64,000 nt of DNA, taken from the NCBI GenBank assembly GCA_948470475.1, contig OX419343.1:3772983-3836982 (forward strand). Reading direction: 5' to 3'. The notes beneath the pieces were generated by a model. That model worked only from the letters and a program-made list of their open reading frames with translations, was not told the origin of the DNA and did no database searches. The stretch is from Galaxea fascicularis. Lineage: Eukaryota; Cnidaria; Anthozoa; Scleractinia; Euphylliidae. Both the position numbers and the translations under genes were made by a program. Of this stretch, positions 50,375-63,495 are shown piece by piece (position 1 is the first letter of the stretch; each line of letters begins with the position of its first letter).

Positions 50375-51544
50375 TTTTAGATTTTATCTCTGTTGTTTCA
50401 ATATTTGTGCACTAAATAGACTTAATTTGTATTGTAGCAGGTCGAACTCAGATGAAGAGGTTAGGCTGTACATCGTTTGGCATTTTATCAATAATATGTG
50501 GGTGGTACTAAAAACCTCGCAACACAGGTGAATCAAATAAATAAACTGAATTTGTTTACTTTTGATTTCTCTAGATTGCATCTTCACTCTGGTCGTGTAA
50601 TCTCGCGACTCCTTAATTTACACTTTACTTTGAAAGTCTTCGGAAACTTTCCGACTTGTTGTGACACTCGATGCGCGTATGGATAAAACTCTGGCACAGA
50701 TTGACGTCACTTGACCCTGAAGACACGCTGGGCTTTAATTTTAACTTGATCTGTAGAAACCGAGATAGGGAATGGCGCCAGCTGATAACAATGTTACATT
50801 GACATTTTTGTTATGCGCGGTCATGTTTCATAATCATTTACCGCGCCAACAAGGAAGTTTCCGTGGAAGTGTAAAATTAGGGCTCGATTTTGTAGACTTA
50901 CAATCAGATTAACTTCAAGAGTTTTACCTGAAACAGACATGCGTTAGAAACGTTTGGTATTTTACTTTCACGTAACAGAGAAGAAAGAAGGAATTTGCTG
51001 GTCAAGAAAAAAAGTTTCATGAGAGGTCAGGAGGTACAAATTTAAAACCCAAAATAGGCATCAATTCAATTGATTTCTTTTATCGTTGATAACCTCATTT
51101 AAAGAAAACCCATTAAATCAAAAGAGAAACTTGAAAGCACCGCGTCGTTCTATTTTCTTCTTGCACTGAACCGGACAACAACGGGAAAGCTAAGCCATTA
51201 TCTAAAGAATACTCAGATTTCGTACATTTCATGAACGTAAATTTAACTTCAACTTCCACGGGCTTGATGGCTGAAAACTATCTAACATCTGGCAAGCAAT
51301 CACAAAGTTTTTTTGATCAAATGTCGGGCAGGATAGTTTCTCGGATCATAGGTGATCTTAGATCAAGACGGCAAAGAGATTTCGTATAGTGTTTCACCGT
51401 TTCATTTTTTGACATTTGTGAAAAAAAAAAAATTGTCAATAGAAGCTCTTTCTTCGTCGAGTGCCAGATTCCCTTCAGCTCGTCTGCCCCAAGGCTGCCA
51501 CTGGCAAAGAACTTCTTGCCAGTGACGAATCGCGCGTTGGTAAA

Positions 51545-53791
51545 ATGAACCATTTGATTCTGTTTGTCGCTGTTGTGGTCTTATCTTTGCACTTCAAATC
51601 GTTGTCGTCGCAATCTCAAAAGCCATACTCCAGATCCCATGATGCTGATGAGATCTTTGTGCAGTCGTTCAAAACAAAACTTCTCAAAGAGTTGGGCTTG
51701 TCCTCGGTGCCTAACGTAAGCGCTGCGAAAGTTCCCAGCCTTCCAGCGATTTCGAAACACTTCGTTGAGGCAGAAAACCGTAAATTTGATCAACCAGTGG
51801 AAGAGGAAGACAAATTTCACGCTAAAACCAAACGAATCTTCCTGTTTCCTGACCAAGGTGAGGCATTTTTTCTCGGATCTAGAATCTTGGTTTTCATCAA
51901 TAAAATAGAACTAATATGTTTGCATGCATGAATAATGCTCCGATACAGAGAGATGAACGGCAGGTACAGAGAAACAACTTAGAACGATTTTAGGCTCAAT
52001 CATGCTCGTTACGCAGCCGGATACACCAACATGGCCGCCGTGGTAGTCGGTTAAAAAAAAGCAGGTCATACAATCATTATTCCTGATTTTGCTTCAGGAT
52101 CGTGTGTCAAGACGACACTTTTACATAAATATCACAAGAGAAAACGTGAAAAGTATAGTGAAGAATACCGGCTTTATGACGTTTTATTAAAGAATGATTG
52201 TACGTCGGGCTACCACGATATGGATCAAATTTTTAACTTCGGCACTTCTGAATTAAGGTAATTAATCCGCAAGAAATTCTCCTTGAAGATTTTTCTGATT
52301 GGTGTGTACAAAATATTGAAAGAGGAGTGTTGTGGTGCCCTAGCATTTAAGTGTGAGTTTTAGAATTGTGTTGACATCACATGAAAAACACCAACAAGTA
52401 GCTGGAGAAAACAGACGTTAGCTTGAACTAGTTTGTGATGTGTTAAAATTCGCCATTACGGCCGTATTATAAAAGAAGATTTAGAATTCCCCTCAATAGT
52501 TGTTGAGCTTATCTGATCAAATCATAACTGACTACAATAGCCAATACCAAGGGGTATGACTTTAGAGCCGTTTTGGTCTGCAAACGGGTATAGCTTTTGA
52601 ACATTTTGCGGGGTCTGAAATCGGCCATGGTTTTCAAGCGAACCACGAGAGCGTATAAAAGTATTTGCTCTTTCAACTCCAAATGAATGATAGAGAAAGA
52701 AAAGTAACCAAAATATATAATACGAGTTGAATTTTACCAATTCTTGACTTCAGTACTGATTCCAAGCTTCATTACGCTTCAACACAGCAGTGGGAAAATT
52801 TGTAACCGCAACGTTGGGTCTGAATACGGGTGTGGAAAATGGCATGGTTTGGTCTGAAATAGGTTCAGGGTTTGGAGAACCGGGGGGCACACCCCTACCA
52901 AGAATTCACAGGAGTACCCTCCCTTCCGGGCCGGAGGAAATTGCTGTCAAGGTTTATTACCGGAAATGCTAATTAATTTGCTAACACTGAACCTTTGTCT
53001 TCCGTTTGTCAGTTACTGCTTTAGCTGATATAGCCGGGAAGAACTATACTTTCAAGTCGAACACGAGGTATTCCAACCTTGAAATCAAATCAGCGATATT
53101 TTGGCTCCACATCACAGAGGCTTCAAAATCAACCGGGAAAGTTGGCCACCAGCCGCATCTGCTGCAGCTTTACAAGGCCTTCAAAGCTCCAAGCAAAACT
53201 GTCCACACCAGACAACTTTTCCATTCAGAAACGTTGAACAACACGGGTTGGTACTCTGTACAGTTGAGCGCTGTGGTTAAAGAATGGGTTTCGAAGCACC
53301 GAAAAGAAGATCTCAGGCTGGACGTTTCCGTAACGGGCAAGTCTCTGGAAATCGATGGGGTGGAAGATGAAGCTGAAAGGCAGTGGAGACCCTTCCTGGT
53401 CGTGGATACAGAAGAGAAGAAACAACTCAATAGAAAACGAAGAAATGAACAGGCGAAGGATGTCTGTGGTACAAGAGCCCCAGTTGAGTGCTGCCGACAC
53501 AATTTCATCGTAAATTTTCGCGATATTGGCCTCGAATTTATCATCTTCCCTAAAACACTAAGCGTCCATCGGTGTGCAGGCAGCTGTGAGTCGTTCGCTT
53601 TCCAAGGATATAAGAGCAGATTTACGACATTAGCAGCGTTCTCCAAGATGACCCGCCGTTCGGATTGGCGCAGTTGCTGCGTGCCAAAACAACTGGCTCC
53701 CGCTTCGCTACTGTTGTTGAATGAAGACAGCACAGTGGAATTAAAATTGGTCCATAACATACGAGTGCTATCTTGTGATTGTGTAGTATAA
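51545..53791 (+). CDS. TGF-beta superfamily ligand, GDF8/GDF11/activin-like, complete
   Basis: Two exons, 51545-51857 and 53013-53791, join in phase 1 to encode 363 residues. A hydrophobic signal peptide (LILFVAVVVLSLHF) opens the protein. The N-terminal propeptide carries KTKLLKELGLSSVPNVS then FHAKTKRIFLFP, which parallels the straitjacket helix and following segment of myostatin. GWYSVQLSAVVKEWV is the typical propeptide core. A furin-type RKRR (residues 245-248) precedes a 115-residue mature domain with nine cysteines in TGF-beta/activin spacing: C-x7-CC, CAGSC, SCCVPK and CDC near the end. The role is a secreted, disulfide-linked dimer signalling through type I/II serine kinase receptors and Smads. 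The fingertip W-x-x-W of GDF8 and activin is replaced by LEFI. The subgroup call rests mainly on the propeptide. A paralogue lies 9.7 kb downstream on the same strand. Confidence 0.9.
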
Positions 53792-56668
53792 GAGGACAAC
53801 CTGGATCGCTGAGACGTTTTGTGTTGTTAAACGTTAAAGACATGAGATAGTCGAATATTTCAGCGTTCTCAAATTTGAACATTTCTTTAGGTGGCGATCG
53901 TTAGGACAATACCATGGTGATTTTGTATGTTTACCATGAATTTTGTTTGTTTTGTCATTTTAATTTTCTGTCATGAATCGCGGCTGGAAATGTCGGATGT
54001 CAAGCATTTTGTGCCTATGATACATATGGTATCCTTGTTCCTACTATTTTTTTTCTACGAAAAATCCAGAGACCATGACAGGGGCACAGCTACCCGGATG
54101 CACAGACGCACGTGCACACCAGAGAAGAGTAAAAAAAAAAAAAACAGAAAAAAAGAAATAAAAGAAGACAAAAAACAAATCAAATACTAATGATTAAAAG
54201 GCAAATCAATCAAAGATGATTATATAGAAGCACAGTCAACTGTTTCCTTTTGATAATTGTGTTCGACGAAGGAGAGCGCATCCTAATCGTGTCGTTTTCT
54301 TTTTTTCAATTCCGCGGGCTTTTATGAAGTCCCACGGATATCATTCGACCCCGATGCCATACAACTTCAGGGTTTGGACGCCCTCTTACGCTGACTGGCT
54401 GGCTGGCTGGCTGGCACAGATGGACTCTATTTCATGTAAAAACAAATGGCTTACAGAAATAAGCCTCGTATACGCATTTTTCGACATTCTGTTCTCTCTT
54501 TATTTTCTCCAATGTAGTCAATGTAAGTGAAGTTGCGTTGAGTTTTTCGAACTATCACATACCTATATGACACAGCTGCTTCTCAGAAAATCAGAACTGC
54601 TGTAGTGGTGTGTTTTCAAGGACAGACCCTACAATTCGCCACGGTGATGTGTCAACTCTGCTGTTTTTCACAGGAGATTCAACTTCTCTTTGCCTACATA
54701 GTTGAATTGTGACACTCAATTAATATATTCGTATAGTAGCACGGAAGTAAAAAAAAGAACATTCAATATGCAACAGTGTGCAACTAATTCCAATCTCTAT
54801 CGGGACGATTAATTGCTTCGATGAATAGTGAACTGGTTGCTTAATCGATGGACTCGTCGATGTGGAAGTGACGATGTTACTGCTGATTTAAATACTGTAA
54901 ATGATGTCGCAAATGTTGGTGAACTGCAGATTAAATTTCCAAGAACTACTATACAAGATGTTGAATTATCATCTGATTAAAGCTTCAGTTATTGTTGTGT
55001 AAGATTTTCTTACATTGCTTCAGTTGGTTTACATAGTTATTCTCGAAAACCCCTTCCCTGAACTCCACCTTCGCTAACGAATTTCAGGTTTATAAAACAA
55101 ATTATAAAACTATAAATTTGATAGAGATGAGATGAATCGAACGCACTTTACTAATCCTTGATTACTACTAGTTTAACTCCGCTTGTTTCTTTGAAATGTT
55201 GTTTACGACAAGACAAAGGGCGGTTTTTTCCATACAGTCGATTTCCACGGGGAATCGGCGTGACTCGCTGGTGGACTGAAAGGTCCAAAACAACAAACAT
55301 ATCGAACGGAAACCAAGCGGGATGGTAAAGAGTGAACACGTTGTGGTCACTTCAATTTATAACCTTGGATCAGTCGGTCTGTCTTCGCAGGAGGCAGAGC
55401 AAAAGGGTGTAGGACACACTTTATAACTACTATAGTTAAAACTGATGCACATTCCTTTTGATGAATTCAAAAAGCATTTGGCAGAAGTGGTAGAAACGCT
55501 GGACTTTTGCCAACCCAAATTGAAAATTGAAAATAATGCTTATGCAATATTTTTGGGAGCAAACAAAGCGTGTTATGGGAAGGGATAGGCGAATCAAGGC
55601 AGGCGCAAAAGATTTGGGACTTGATGACTTGGGTTACTTCTGGAAATGTCTGGATACGTCACTGATGACAGGTTCCAATAGGATAATTTTTCCTCTTATC
55701 AGATCTGGTGCCGTTTTACGCTTTCTCAGTAACGGCCATTGTTTAAACATCAGTTTTGAATTGTTAGAGTTGTTAGAATCAAAGCATAAAAACAGCCTAA
55801 AGCAACGAAAATTGTATCACTCTTAATTCATGGCAGAACCACAAAAGTCCGCCCGCTGCGGAGAGCTGAAATAACAGCAGGTTACGCAGAATTCCAGCAA
55901 GGTTATCAACCTGTCGTCACTCTGTTTTATCACTTAAAATCTGGAATTACGGTTGCGCATTTTGATTAACTGTGATAAATAGGTTCCAGGTGATTGCTTT
56001 TCTCGTTTCGGTGCCATGGCATTTGTAATATTTGCCGGGTTGGACGTGGATTAGGTCTTCGTCGCGATTTTGAGAAGTTGGCGTAGGTGGGGCCGAGGAA
56101 TAGTTTGCAAGACGGTGAAAATAAAAATAAGATAAAATCATCCTTCCCATTTTGACAGCATTTTCACGTTTAAACTAAGGCATCAAACGAAAATGTCAAT
56201 TTTTCCAGACTTCAAATATGCCCTTAGTTGTAATCATGGTCCATTCTCCATGGTTCTCCATCGTACAAGAGAATGTAAGTTCTTATATAACACAAGTTGT
56301 TTCTATCGCGTGCGATCATTTAAGTCTCAGAACGTTTGCAGTCTTTCGAGATTTTCTCACAACCATGGGCTCCTGTCACAACGTATTTTGCTAGTTCATA
56401 CTGTGTGAGGGAGGGAAGGAGAGTCGCTTCAGTAGTAATTGAACGGATGTCAGCATTACGATCTTGCTCAGTTTTCTTTAAGAGAGTTGTCGCCTATGAT
56501 CTGGGCAAATCAAAACATTTACTTGCACTGAATGGAAGCTTAAAAAAATTGCCACTTTCCGGTACGAAGTACTTATCATATGCATTGAAACCATATTTGC
56601 GCTGGTAGTCTGTGGAAGAAAATGGATCAAAACGTGCAATTGTTACGGTTCGTGTACTGGAGAAACTG
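53792..56668. other. Downstream of the TGF-beta gene; no gene recognised
   Basis: Probably begins with the ligand's 3' UTR; an AATAAA occurs at 54157-54162 inside an A-rich run. A short TGGCTGGC repeat lies near 54393. Reading frames up to 99 codons (55527-55826) look accidental. Confidence 0.5.
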
Positions 56669-56889
56669 TCATAAAATAATTGTAACGTTAAAAAGACGTT
56701 CTCTGGTTAAAAGTTTAAAAACACGAGCTTTCGATTGCCAGTCTGCAATCTTTAAAAGTGAGATGTAAAAAGCGAAGGTAAAAATATATATGTACAAAAA
56801 TGTGAGAAAATGAAGAACAAATATGAATAAATACAATAATACAAAGGAAATACTCGTGTGATGATAAAATGTTAATATCATAGAAAAGA

Positions 56890-57201
56890 TTACAATAAAA
56901 TTGAGTATTGTCTTGGCAGCTGCTTACAGTTATTGTCTGCCTGGCTAGTAATTGCAGTGTACCAGGATTCCAGCGTTTTCTTTACGCGTGAATTGCCTCT
57001 GTCGATGACGCGTGCATTCTCAAAATCAATAGTGTGACCTTCGAGCCACGCATGGCTGGCAATATTGGAACCACTTTTAAAAACTTTGGTGTTTCGTATG
57101 TGTTCCTTTTTTCTAGTGTGTAAGCATTTACCCGTTTCTCCGATGTAGTTCCATGTGCAGTCCGCGCAAGGGATAATCAGTGATAATTGACAATTATTCA
57201 C
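56890..57201 (-). pseudogene. Penelope-like retroelement fragment, GIY-YIG endonuclease end
   Basis: About 100 codons are readable on the minus strand with a stop at 56890. NYIGETGKCLHTRKKEHIRN contains the (G/N)YIG core and the Arg-bearing helix of a GIY-YIG nuclease. IASHAWLEGHTIDFENARVI and TLESWYTA match the tail usually fused to the reverse transcriptase of Penelope-like elements. No reverse transcriptase reading frame lies upstream, so this is a 5'-truncated copy, as is normal for such elements. The AT-rich stretch 56669-56881 is probably the element's 3' tail. Confidence 0.85.
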
Positions 57202-57270
57202 CGAAGTGGAAGGTGAATAGTGTTGGGTAAATATCCACCGCTTTCACCTACACTGAGGTGAATAACTGTT

Positions 57271-57451
57271 TTAGTATATACCACACAAGCTGAATAACTA
57301 GCTTTTATTCCAATAATTTCCTCTTCAGAAACCGAAACGGGAGGCCGTTTTGGTTTCTCTTCGGTTGCTTCGTAATTCTTTGCTAATCACTCCCGAGTTA
57401 ACCAATCAGAATGCGCGAAAAGCACTATTCACTTGTGTGGTATGTACTAAC
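57271..57451. mobile_element. Short MITE with TTAGTATATACCACACAAG ends
   Basis: The left end TTAGTATATACCACACAAGC and the right end, reading TTAGTACATACCACACAAGT from the other strand, form inverted repeats of about 30 bp. The core holds a second paired stretch around GAAACCGAAACGGGAGGCCG. It lies just upstream of the Penelope-like fragment. Confidence 0.75.
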
Positions 57452-58329
57452 ACTAGTGATTGTTTTTTAAGAAACAACTTAAAATCTACCTCTTCGTGGT
57501 ACGCGGGCCATTCATGCGTGTAACAGAAAAAGTGTTTACCCACAACTTGAACAAACTTCAAACCAGAATTCCTGTGGCAGTGGTCCTGTAAATTACGTTC
57601 TGCTCTGTGGTGCAAATTGGGCCGGATATATGACAGTAGAGGGTTGAAGTTCGATTGCCAAATATTTTGGTGTTAACCACGCCTTTGTACAGGTATTACA
57701 TTAAATTGACTGAAATGTTTCCCCGGAAATTCCGCAAAAATTATATATCTAAATGTCCACTGAAAATCGCGAAAAATACCACATGTTTGTCGCAAGGTTC
57801 AAATATCCTGTTACAGCTCCAAATGTATATTGAAAAGTGAACGAGTGGAATGACATGCGCTTGACGCAGCTTTTCTTTTTCCTTCCACGATTTTTTCTTG
57901 TCAAAGTATTAATAAGAAACCTGTCCATTTTTAAGCCCATCAAGCTTCAGAAGCTTTCTCTCGGAGGTCTCCCAGACTATTGTTTGATTGCTACCATTCC
58001 CTTCATCATGGAAGGTGCATACCTGCCGAATCAGATTAGTGGAGTCAGTGAATTGAGTAAAAACGGTTTCAAATGCCAAGAAGCTGCTGAAATTAACGCT
58101 AGCACCGCAAACGAAAGGACTACAAATGTCTGAAAATATACCAGGGCAATTGCATCTAGGCCTTTAGTAACGGCTCACTGGAACGACGAAGCATGCACGA
58201 AGCGGTAACAAGTGATAATCCTCAAGCTGCCAATTCAGATTTAACCCTTTGCCTCCAAAATCAGGAAAAATAAGGGGTCTGTTTCCCTCGGACGTGGAGA
58301 AGGAGGGGGGGGGACAAAGGCGGTAAAAT

Positions 58330-58330
<1 letters not shown>

Positions 58331-58362
<32 letters not shown>
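58331..58362. repeat. (AAT)n microsatellite
   Basis: About ten uninterrupted AAT units, next to a short G-run at 58307-58312. Confidence 0.9.
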
Positions 58363-58364
<2 letters not shown>

Positions 58365-58445
58365 TTTATTTAAGTCTTAAATCGTTCTAGCTGATCACGG
58401 GTGCTCTGCTAATTGAGTAGACTGTAAATCAAATAAACTCTAAAT

Positions 58446-58562
58446 TGAATGAGGGGAAAACCGGAGTACCCGGAGAAAAACCTCTCGGAGCAGAGTAGAG
58501 AACCAACAAACTCAGGGATTGGTGGGAGGCGAGTGCTCTCACCACTGCGCCAACCCTGCTCC
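58446..58562 (-). mobile_element. Internally deleted copy of the third SINE family
   Basis: It carries the same CCGGAGTACCCGGAGAAAAA body and the CTCACCACTGCGCCA box A complement as the copy at 49597-49857. The segment holding box B and the end of the tRNA head is absent, so the copy should not be transcribed by RNA polymerase III. Confidence 0.7.
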
Positions 58563-60654
58563 TACCGCTTCGACTATATAGGTACATTTTTCGCCCTAGA
58601 GGAGTCTGAGAGTGTAGTTAATTTTAGTACTTTACAAGGTATAAAATAACGACTGCAACCGAATTGGCAGTACTCAATCAAGGTATCTTGTATAAGAAAG
58701 ATGAAACATTTCAGTAAGAGTTGGTATGCAGAGCAGTGGCAGGGGCTTGTACCTTCCAGCATTGCAGCGGATGGCAATGGTACCTGTATGGTGTATGGTG
58801 CACCAGCTGGCAGTATGACTTGGACGTGGGTTTGTGCAGAGTACTTCCAGTTTAGGCATAAGTTGCCCTTAAATCTTGTTTGGTGGATCCGAGGTGGCTT
58901 AAGCTTTATCATTTCAAATCTGTTGAAGAAATTTATGACCAGTCTAAACCAGAGCTGGTACACGTTTTTCTGTGGTCATGATATTTGCACTGCAAGATAC
59001 GGTGACGGTAGTTTTCGATATTTTTTTTAGGAAATCCCAAAGAGTGGCCATTGAAATGCAAACTGTTGATTGATATTTTCAGTGCTTTATCTTTTTTACT
59101 TTTAAGTAAACCTATCCTTCAATTGAACAATGCAGCTTTGAAATAGTCTGGAAACATCCCAAAACCTCTGTTGCATGGAATGTTTCGAGAGATCAACAGA
59201 TCAAGACCCCGTCCGTTTCTCACAGAGAAGTCACGATAATGACAAGCTGATTAAACCTACGCTCATTAGTCGTCAGTAATCTGTAATTAACATTTTTTAC
59301 GCCAAGGGATACGATCACGGGCTCTGATCACATTAGTGGAACAACTTTCAAAGTCTTAAAGACAGTTCAAGACTTCTTAATTCTCAGAATTCTCTTTCAA
59401 AGCCGTTCTAACACTTCTTGGTCGTTATTACTCTTTATTGCATCTTCTCTGCCAAGCCCAGAAGTGGCCAAAAGGAGTTTAACGCTTTCGCACTTTGTTG
59501 TCTCCAAGCTAAGTTTACTGTTCTCGATTGCCGGAGTGATGCTTTTGAAACGATGGCAATTTGTCTTTCAAGTGTTGATTTTACCATTTCTAACCCCTGT
59601 TTACATGTTAGGCTGCGCCGCTTAGTTTTCCGCCTTTCTGTGGTTCAAAGCCTGGCTTCTGACCCAGACACAAAATAAACTATTCGTTGCAGCTTAACGC
59701 TCCGGCCTACTGGCTGTTTCTGTAATGTTGTTTGAACCAGCACCTCTTCGTACATTGTGCCGTGATGCTAACGACACATCTTCCTTGTTTACCCACTTGA
59801 TGCTGTTGGCTCTAATTGTCTGATCTTGTGTGCCACTGTTAATCGCCCCTCTCGGTGTCTTTCTTAAGACGCTCTTCCCTTCTCTGTCTGCAGTCGATGA
59901 ACCGAAAAACTTTGCGGGCTTTCTCCCGGTTCAGTTTGGGCGACTCATGCAACAGTCCACTTTCTTAGCGTCAGTCAGTTCAGAGCCATGTTCTTAACAG
60001 ATTATATGCCGTATCATAAGTGTTTTCTCGTTGCCTATTCGCCCAACCTTTTGATCTCAATTACTACACTGTTTGTTTACGACCTTGAAGACAGTCTATA
60101 AACATCCGTTGGGGTCGAAACACTGAGCTTTCAGTCATCTGTAGCTTCATGTCTGTTTTGAAAATTTCCTTCTACACTCATCCATTCAGTTAATGCCGCA
60201 CAGTATAGAACTATTGAAAGACTTCTCGACTTCCAAATGATTACTGCATTCAGTATTGATTCCCGTTATTTCAAATCTACATGCAGGGTCCAGGCATGAG
60301 GTGCGGCTGAAGTCTCTTACAGGCAAGTGCAGATTTCGTCACAGTCAGTTTAATCCTGTCAAAATTTCCCGTTATTGCTGGTATTTAATATGAATCAGTA
60401 TTTCCTTCGGATCCTTCATATGTATACAGCCAGAATAACCGAATCTGAGTACAGTTTCAGTGGATTAGGACAGTGTTTTGGGCAAATCGCTCTAGCCGCC
60501 CGGTGTCGGCAAAGGCTTGTTGCGGGCATTTCTGGCGCAATTTAAACACATACACATTCTGATGAAGCTTAGTCAATAATGGTTTTACATAATACGCTGC
60601 GATTTACCGATTTAAAGCGTACATCGCGCAAATTTGTTTCCCAAACAAAGACAG
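58563..60654. other. Unassigned intergenic DNA between the two ligand genes
   Basis: Sequence complexity is normal and frames reach only 109 codons (58701-59030). I see neither a domain nor paired transposon ends. The T/C-rich stretch 59400-60400 stands out in composition but is otherwise unexplained. Confidence 0.4.
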
Positions 60655-60750
60655 CCGGATGTCCGGCATTTTGGGCATTTTGTAAACCATGGACCAGATT
60701 GGATTTGTAAACCATGGATTGGATTTGAAAAACACGGATTTGTAGAAACA
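60655..60750 (+). repeat. Array of GGATTTGTA-type motifs, forward orientation
   Basis: GTAAACCATGGA, GGATTTGTAAACCATGGA, GGATTTGAAAAACACGGATT and GGATTTGTAG follow one another. The same words occur in reverse orientation at 61645-61740, about 1 kb away. Confidence 0.65.
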
Positions 60751-61644
60751 AAATGGCATTGTTAGACTGTTGATTTGTTTATTTTTTTGTCTGTCCTATT
60801 TTAATTTAACTCAGTTATCGCTTGACATATAAATTGTTCCTGAGAAAAAAAAAAAAAAAAACAAACGCGAAGTGCGAGAGGCACTCCCTCACGGCTCGTG
60901 CTTCTGTCGGCACTTAAGAAAACTTCCCGCGTGCTAATAAGGAGCCCATTGACTCATGACAATGCACTTGGCGCATTTTTTTATTTCTTAAATGATAAAC
61001 ATCTTAATACACAGGAGCGCGTCCAGACCGATTCCCGACTCGTTTTACGGGAATATCGGTCATTTTACAAGGGCAAACGGGATGTTATGCATATGGGACG
61101 ATCAAAAGTATACATGACAAACAAACAAGCGACCAGTCTGCCAAAAGCCCGGAAGTTTAAAAGTGCGTTGTAGACCTTTGAATAATTTTGGATGGTTTAA
61201 TTTTGCGCGGGAAAGATAGGGGATTGCGCAAGGAAGAGATGGCGGATTGTTTAAGGCTTACAACGACGACGTGCGTTTCAGTTTCCAGACTTCTCATGGA
61301 ACTCAGTAAAAACAAAAGAAGAACTTGGAAGCGGGACATTTGGGTCCGTCTATTTGGCGGATTTTCTGAAATTTGGAGAAGTGCATCGCCATGTTTGCAT
61401 CAAGAAGTTGAAAGGTGAATCCTCCGATTCAAAGCGACCCTTCATTAAAATGTTTTAATTCTTCATAGCATGAAGCAGGAATAGCAGGTAGCTGTCAATA
61501 TCTGGACCGAGCTTTTTCAGTCAACTCAAATGTGTAAAAAAAGTGAACACTGTGCAACCAGCAAACACATGAAAAAGCGCGCAGAAAGTCGCAAGAAAGA
61601 AAATAAACACGAATACTTTTCAGTGCATGAACTGGTAGCAACAA

Positions 61645-61740
61645 ATCTATGTTTGAGAAATCCACCTTTTACCAATCCATATTTTTATACAAATCCGTGT
61701 TGTACAAATCTACCCTTTACAAATCCAATTACATTACGCC
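61645..61740 (-). repeat. Array of GGATTTGTA-type motifs, reverse orientation
   Basis: On the minus strand, GGATTTGTAAAGGG, GATTTGTACAACACGG, GGATTTGTATAAAAATATGG, ATTGGTAAAAGGTGG and GGATTTCTC appear in series. With 60655-60750 this makes an inverted pair of arrays around 890 bp of unclassified DNA. Confidence 0.65.
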
Positions 61741-61927
61741 GGCATTTTGACGCTTCTGCGCTCCTGTTTCATATGTATTGAATTATAAACTGCAGGTCAC
61801 TTGAACAAACCCTTCTGTTTATTTACAAATAATGTATCATAAACTTTAAATCAAGAAAATTAATAACCCTATTTTGCATAATTTCCCAAACCAATGTCAT
61901 CAAAACTGACTCAGTTTCAGTTTTTTC

Positions 61928-62141
61928 GTTTTCACTAGCGTACAAGCACAAGCGCTCGCATAAAAACATAAAAGAAAGAACAAACCCACTTATTTATCTT
62001 ATGCTGTTTTCACTAGCAATGCGCTCGACATAAGCATAAGCATAAGCACAAGAAAAACGGAACCGTTCGTTCTTATGTCGCTGCTGTTTTCACATGAACT
62101 TTTGCTTATGCATATGCTTGTACTTATGCGCTAGTGAAAAC
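61928..62141. mobile_element. 214-bp MITE with GTTTTCACTAGCG ends
   Basis: The left end GTTTTCACTAGCGTACAAGC pairs with the right end GCTTGTACTTATGCGCTAGTGAAAAC. The middle is made of repeated CATAAGCATAAGCA words in both orientations, and GTTTTCACTAGC also occurs internally at about 62008. Confidence 0.8.
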
Positions 62142-63495
62142 TAGCCTTTAGAGTACGCAATATTGAAACGATCAATATCAGTGGTGTTGCGGCGAGGCCA
62201 ATTAGCGTCTCCTTATTGTAAGGTCGTAAATCACCCAGATGAATAACGGTGAAATGGCAGTTATTAATTGTTAAAATTAAGAAAGCTGTCTTTCAACACC
62301 AACACTCTGGAATGGTATACATGTTATACATATTTTAAGACTGAATTTTTCTTCTCAGGCCATGAACCCGACAACCAAAGGCATCCGAGACGCGCTTTTT
62401 AAGTGTGACGATGAAATTCGCACCTCTCATGGGCACCACAGCAGATTAACATTTAATTAATGTGAAACACCAGTTTTGTAACCTCAGTCAACACTTCGAT
62501 AAGAAAAAAACAACGATAACCTTGGTCATTTGACTGTTTTAACAGAGAAATAACGCCGCGTTCTGTTACACGAATGTAACTGAAGTTAGCAACAGAAAGT
62601 TTAAATAAATGCTCGACTTTCTAGCCGGTCGATTCTAATCTTTTGCGCTGCTTAATAGCGTAACGGGATTAAAGTCCATAGCCACCTGTAGAAGTAATGG
62701 AAAGTACTGGATAAAACGAGAAACGTTTCGTATTTCCCTTTTGGCTGCCACAACAATAAAGGAATTTTGCCCATCAGAAATAAAGAAGCAAAAAAAAAAA
62801 ATCAATAACAAAAGTGGCTAGATTCCCTTTGAATTCCATATTAAGCGATTTGTGAGTTCTAACTTTTTTATTTGATGATAGTATCAGCTAATACAATCAA
62901 TTACACCAGAAAGAATAAACAAATAACCTAAATACCAGCAGATCCTCGAATTCTGATGTATAGTGTTGCGATAAACGGTTGGAGGTCTCCTAGAGGAGGT
63001 CACTTCGCCTAAAAATATGCCACATGGGTTTCGAGATCCTCTTCGAAAATCGAGCATTTCAGTCTCGTCTGGAGGTTTTAGCTTAAGACAGGAAATCTCC
63101 TAGCTCTGAAACGGAAAAATAGCAGCCCTTGCTCTGAGAAACGACATAGTTTAGCTCAATTGTTACAAGTGAGTAAACGTTGTTTCGTGAAAAGAGCACG
63201 TGTTTACAGCTCGTAATGCATGGATTCGGAACATTCCAGAGAGGGACTTCGAATTTTCTTGATCGTGTTTTAGATAGGCTGCCATTTGAATCAAAAGCGT
63301 TCTCTGAGAACAATAAGATTGAGTATAGTGTTTCATTATTTCATATTTTTTATTGTTTTATGACACTGATGATAGTTATCAATTTGCAACTTCCCAGCCC
63401 CCGGGTTGCTATAAAACCAACTCATGTTGTGAAGGTCTTCCTTCACCACACGTGAAATCAAGGACAGCGCATAGAGGTGACGAATCTTTGGTAAA

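Noticed and set aside
53170..53799. 209-codon open frame on the minus strand
   Set aside because: Antisense shadow of the TGF-beta mature/propeptide exon; no domain pattern.
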